From: Malus domestica
Taxonomy: Eukaryota > Streptophyta > Magnoliopsida > Rosales > Rosaceae
NCBI RefSeq assembly: GCF_042453785.1
Contig: NC_091671.1
Location: 10,610,001-10,674,000 of the forward strand
Direction: 5' to 3'
DNA: 64,000 bases
This document shows positions 62,030-64,000 of this stretch, in pieces (position 1 is the stretch's first letter; the number at the start of each line of letters is the position of its first letter). The translations under genes were made by a program, and so were the position numbers. The notes beneath the pieces were generated by a model, which was given only the letters and a program-made list of their open reading frames with translations, ran no database searches and was not told where the DNA came from.

Positions 62030-62410
62030 TCTCTAATTGAAGTGAATTCTACATTCGACGTTTATTGACAAGTAGATTACGCAGTGTCGTACATGTGGTG
62101 TTGCTATGTTTAGAATTATGATTATAATTCAACTGATACGAGGTGTATCAGATAAGTATACAATGTGCCCGATTTGTATACAAGGTGTATCGTAATGGAT
62201 TCCATTTCCTATTCTATGTTTTATGATAGGGATGATATTTATGTTCAACGTTTCTTGACAAGTAAATGCGCCATACATTACATGTAGCATTATTCAACTT
62301 TAAAATTATATTCATAATCCGATTAATACAATGTGTATGTATACAGTATGGATATAATTTGTATTCGACGTGTATACAATGTGTATTTGATATAACACGT
62401 TTAACCTTTC
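62030..62410. repeat. Degenerate direct duplication rich in GTATAC
   Basis: Two halves (about 62050-62200 and 62235-62400) share TTCGACGTTTATTGACAAGTA / TTCAACGTTTCTTGACAAGTA at the start. Each is followed by several GTGTAT and GTATAC motifs. Confidence 0.5.
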
Positions 62411-62820
62411 CTTTTGTATTTAGGAAAGAAGCAAAAACAAAATCTCTTTAACCAAATAATTCAGTACGTTTTAGTTAAAGTACATAGTAGAGTTAATTAT
62501 AAGGCTGTTTTTGCTTGTTATTAAGTTTCTTGTATGTAAGCTTTGGTTTGATTTGTGAGTAGGAAATTTTAAAGCGAATATTGAACGACACTCTTATATG
62601 GTAAACACATTACTGAAAATCTGATGCTTTTAACTACATATATCGTATACAAAATTCCGACTAGGTATGTAATTTACATGCCTCGAGAATGCGTTTCTAC
62701 GAATCAAAATTAATCTTAGGTATAACTTTTCATATACTAAAATTAAAAGTACCCTACAATTTTTAAATTTTTTACAGGTGCACTAAGGACAACATGGAGT
62801 TTGAAAATAGTGCATATTTG

Positions 62821-62984
62821 CTCACCATCATATATGTGGTGTATGCTCAACATTCTATTTATCACCGTTAGATGAGTTTGAATTTTGATATTTGTGCTTA
62901 TCCATTACACGAATCTCAAAATTCAAACTCATATAATTATGATATATAGGATGGTGGGCATACACCATACTAAATGATTGTGAT
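62821..62984. mobile_element. Foldback MITE, copy 2
   Basis: Same family as 30784-30947. It contains TATTTATCACCGTTAGATGA, GTGCTTATCCATTACACGAA and the complementary right arm ending ATACACCATAC. Confidence 0.75.
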
Positions 62985-64000
62985 AAAAAATACTTCCATT
63001 TGAAAAATAATCACTAATTTTACTTCTAGAAGTAGAACGACGGGGGCCGTAATCTGCTGCATGTGTCCGCACTTGCAACAACAACCGCGCCGAGGGCCTC
63101 GTTCCGGCGCAGAGGTTTGTTTGGTCAACTCCCATTACATGTACGGTATTTTTGTTTTGTCTTTTACGTGTTCCTATCACCCAAATGCTCTGCCGACGTG
63201 GCCGTTTCTCATTGGCCAGCGTGATTTTAGTTGCGAGCTGGTTCGCAACAAATCTTTGTCCTTTTCCTCCGGCGAGCAACCAAGTCTCTTCCTTCTCAGA
63301 ATTCGTCCTTCTTACCCGCAGGTGATGCTCATCAGTCACAGATCGTCCCCGCAGCCGTCGGATCTGTAATAAAGAAAAGTTGATGTACGGGGAAGGTCCG
63401 ACTGGATTGCATTAAAGGGGCCCCTCTGACTGTACGCGGTTCCCCATGATATTGCTCTGCTGCGAAAGGGAAGGTCCCAACGGTGATCGACGCGCTCGCC
63501 TGCCATAATTCCGCTGCGTATTTCCCAGGGGAAAAAAGTTGGAAAAATAAGTGTTCAACAAAGTTAATTTGACATGTGGCGATCCCAGCCGGCACTCGGG
63601 TTTGACTGTCCGTGTGAATTTTGAACCGACAAGTTGTTTACGCGGGTTAATTATGAGAAATATTTTAGTGTGTTGGTACAAGTGGTTAGAAGGTTTTTTC
63701 AAGTATCAAATTACTACTATAATGATGCTTTAGTATATCAAGCTGTATTTTCAACATGAAAAATGTCTTGTAAATTAGGAGAGAACATTTTAAGCAAAAG
63801 TATGACAAACGTGAACAAAAACACTCACATAATAGCGTTTTGTACTAATAAATAAAGATATATGTAAAGTTTTGTTCAGATATTATTAACTCACTAACAA
63901 AGAATATCAAGTGACGCTGCACTTGTACCATATAAGTTGTTCTTTTTATGTAGATGAAAGAGTACATGCATTGAGAATCTTCTTAGATGAATTTGTCTCC
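62985..64000. other. Unassigned right edge; GC-rich patch 63030-63620
   Basis: This patch is clearly richer in G+C than its surroundings and contains GACGTGGC and ATTGG motifs, as a promoter or leader might. I see no supported ORF. It may belong to a gene beyond the window. Confidence 0.3.

Noticed and set aside
63061..63369. 102-codon plus frame in the GC-rich right edge
   Set aside because: No domain, and a competing minus frame of similar length covers the same bases.

Overview
The window is plant nuclear DNA. Its genes have many short GT-AG introns, intergenic DNA is AT-rich, and it holds MITEs, Mutator-like elements and LTR elements, including a Cassandra (5S-bearing) LTR. The protein set (LAC17-type laccases, phototropin 1, RLCK-VII kinase, GT31/DUF604, BTB/POZ) and the flavour of the repeats suggest a woody eudicot, most likely Rosaceae (apple/pear type). 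The family placement is inference.

Layout. 1-10 kb: two tandem, co-oriented LAC17-type laccase genes (583 and 581 aa, six exons each), separated by a decayed TRIM and a 1.27-kb Mutator-like element. 11-15 kb: a GH18 chitinase-like gene, a broken LINE fragment and an intronless lysine-rich nuclear-type protein on the minus strand. 15.7-26.4 kb: a repeat island. It contains a solo-LTR-like element split by a young 4.0-kb LTR retroelement that appears to carry host gene fragments, then a PRAF/BRX pseudogene hit by a Cassandra solo LTR, then a second solo LTR. 27.5-29.6 kb: a two-exon BTB/POZ gene (minus). 33.0-41.8 kb: a complete 22-exon phototropin-1 gene (minus, 1015 aa). 42-48 kb: gene-poor DNA with MITEs and TA repeats. 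48.5-50.6 kb: a GT31/DUF604 glycosyltransferase (plus, 525 aa). 51.1-52.3 kb: a small single-pass membrane protein (minus, 154 aa). 54.0-56.3 kb: a third solo LTR. 58.7-61.7 kb: a receptor-like cytoplasmic kinase (minus, 415 aa). 62-64 kb: a MITE and unassigned sequence.

Every multi-exon model was assembled by hand from GT-AG junctions and checked for frame: total CDS length is divisible by three and the amino acids at each junction fit the family. The genes form no pathway together beyond the laccase pair, expected to act in lignin polymerisation. The most informative signals are regulatory differences between the laccase copies (a miR397 site change, a promoter insertion with paired AC elements, a lost TATA) and the chimeric content of the young LTR element. 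I found nothing I could defend as a wholly new biological system.
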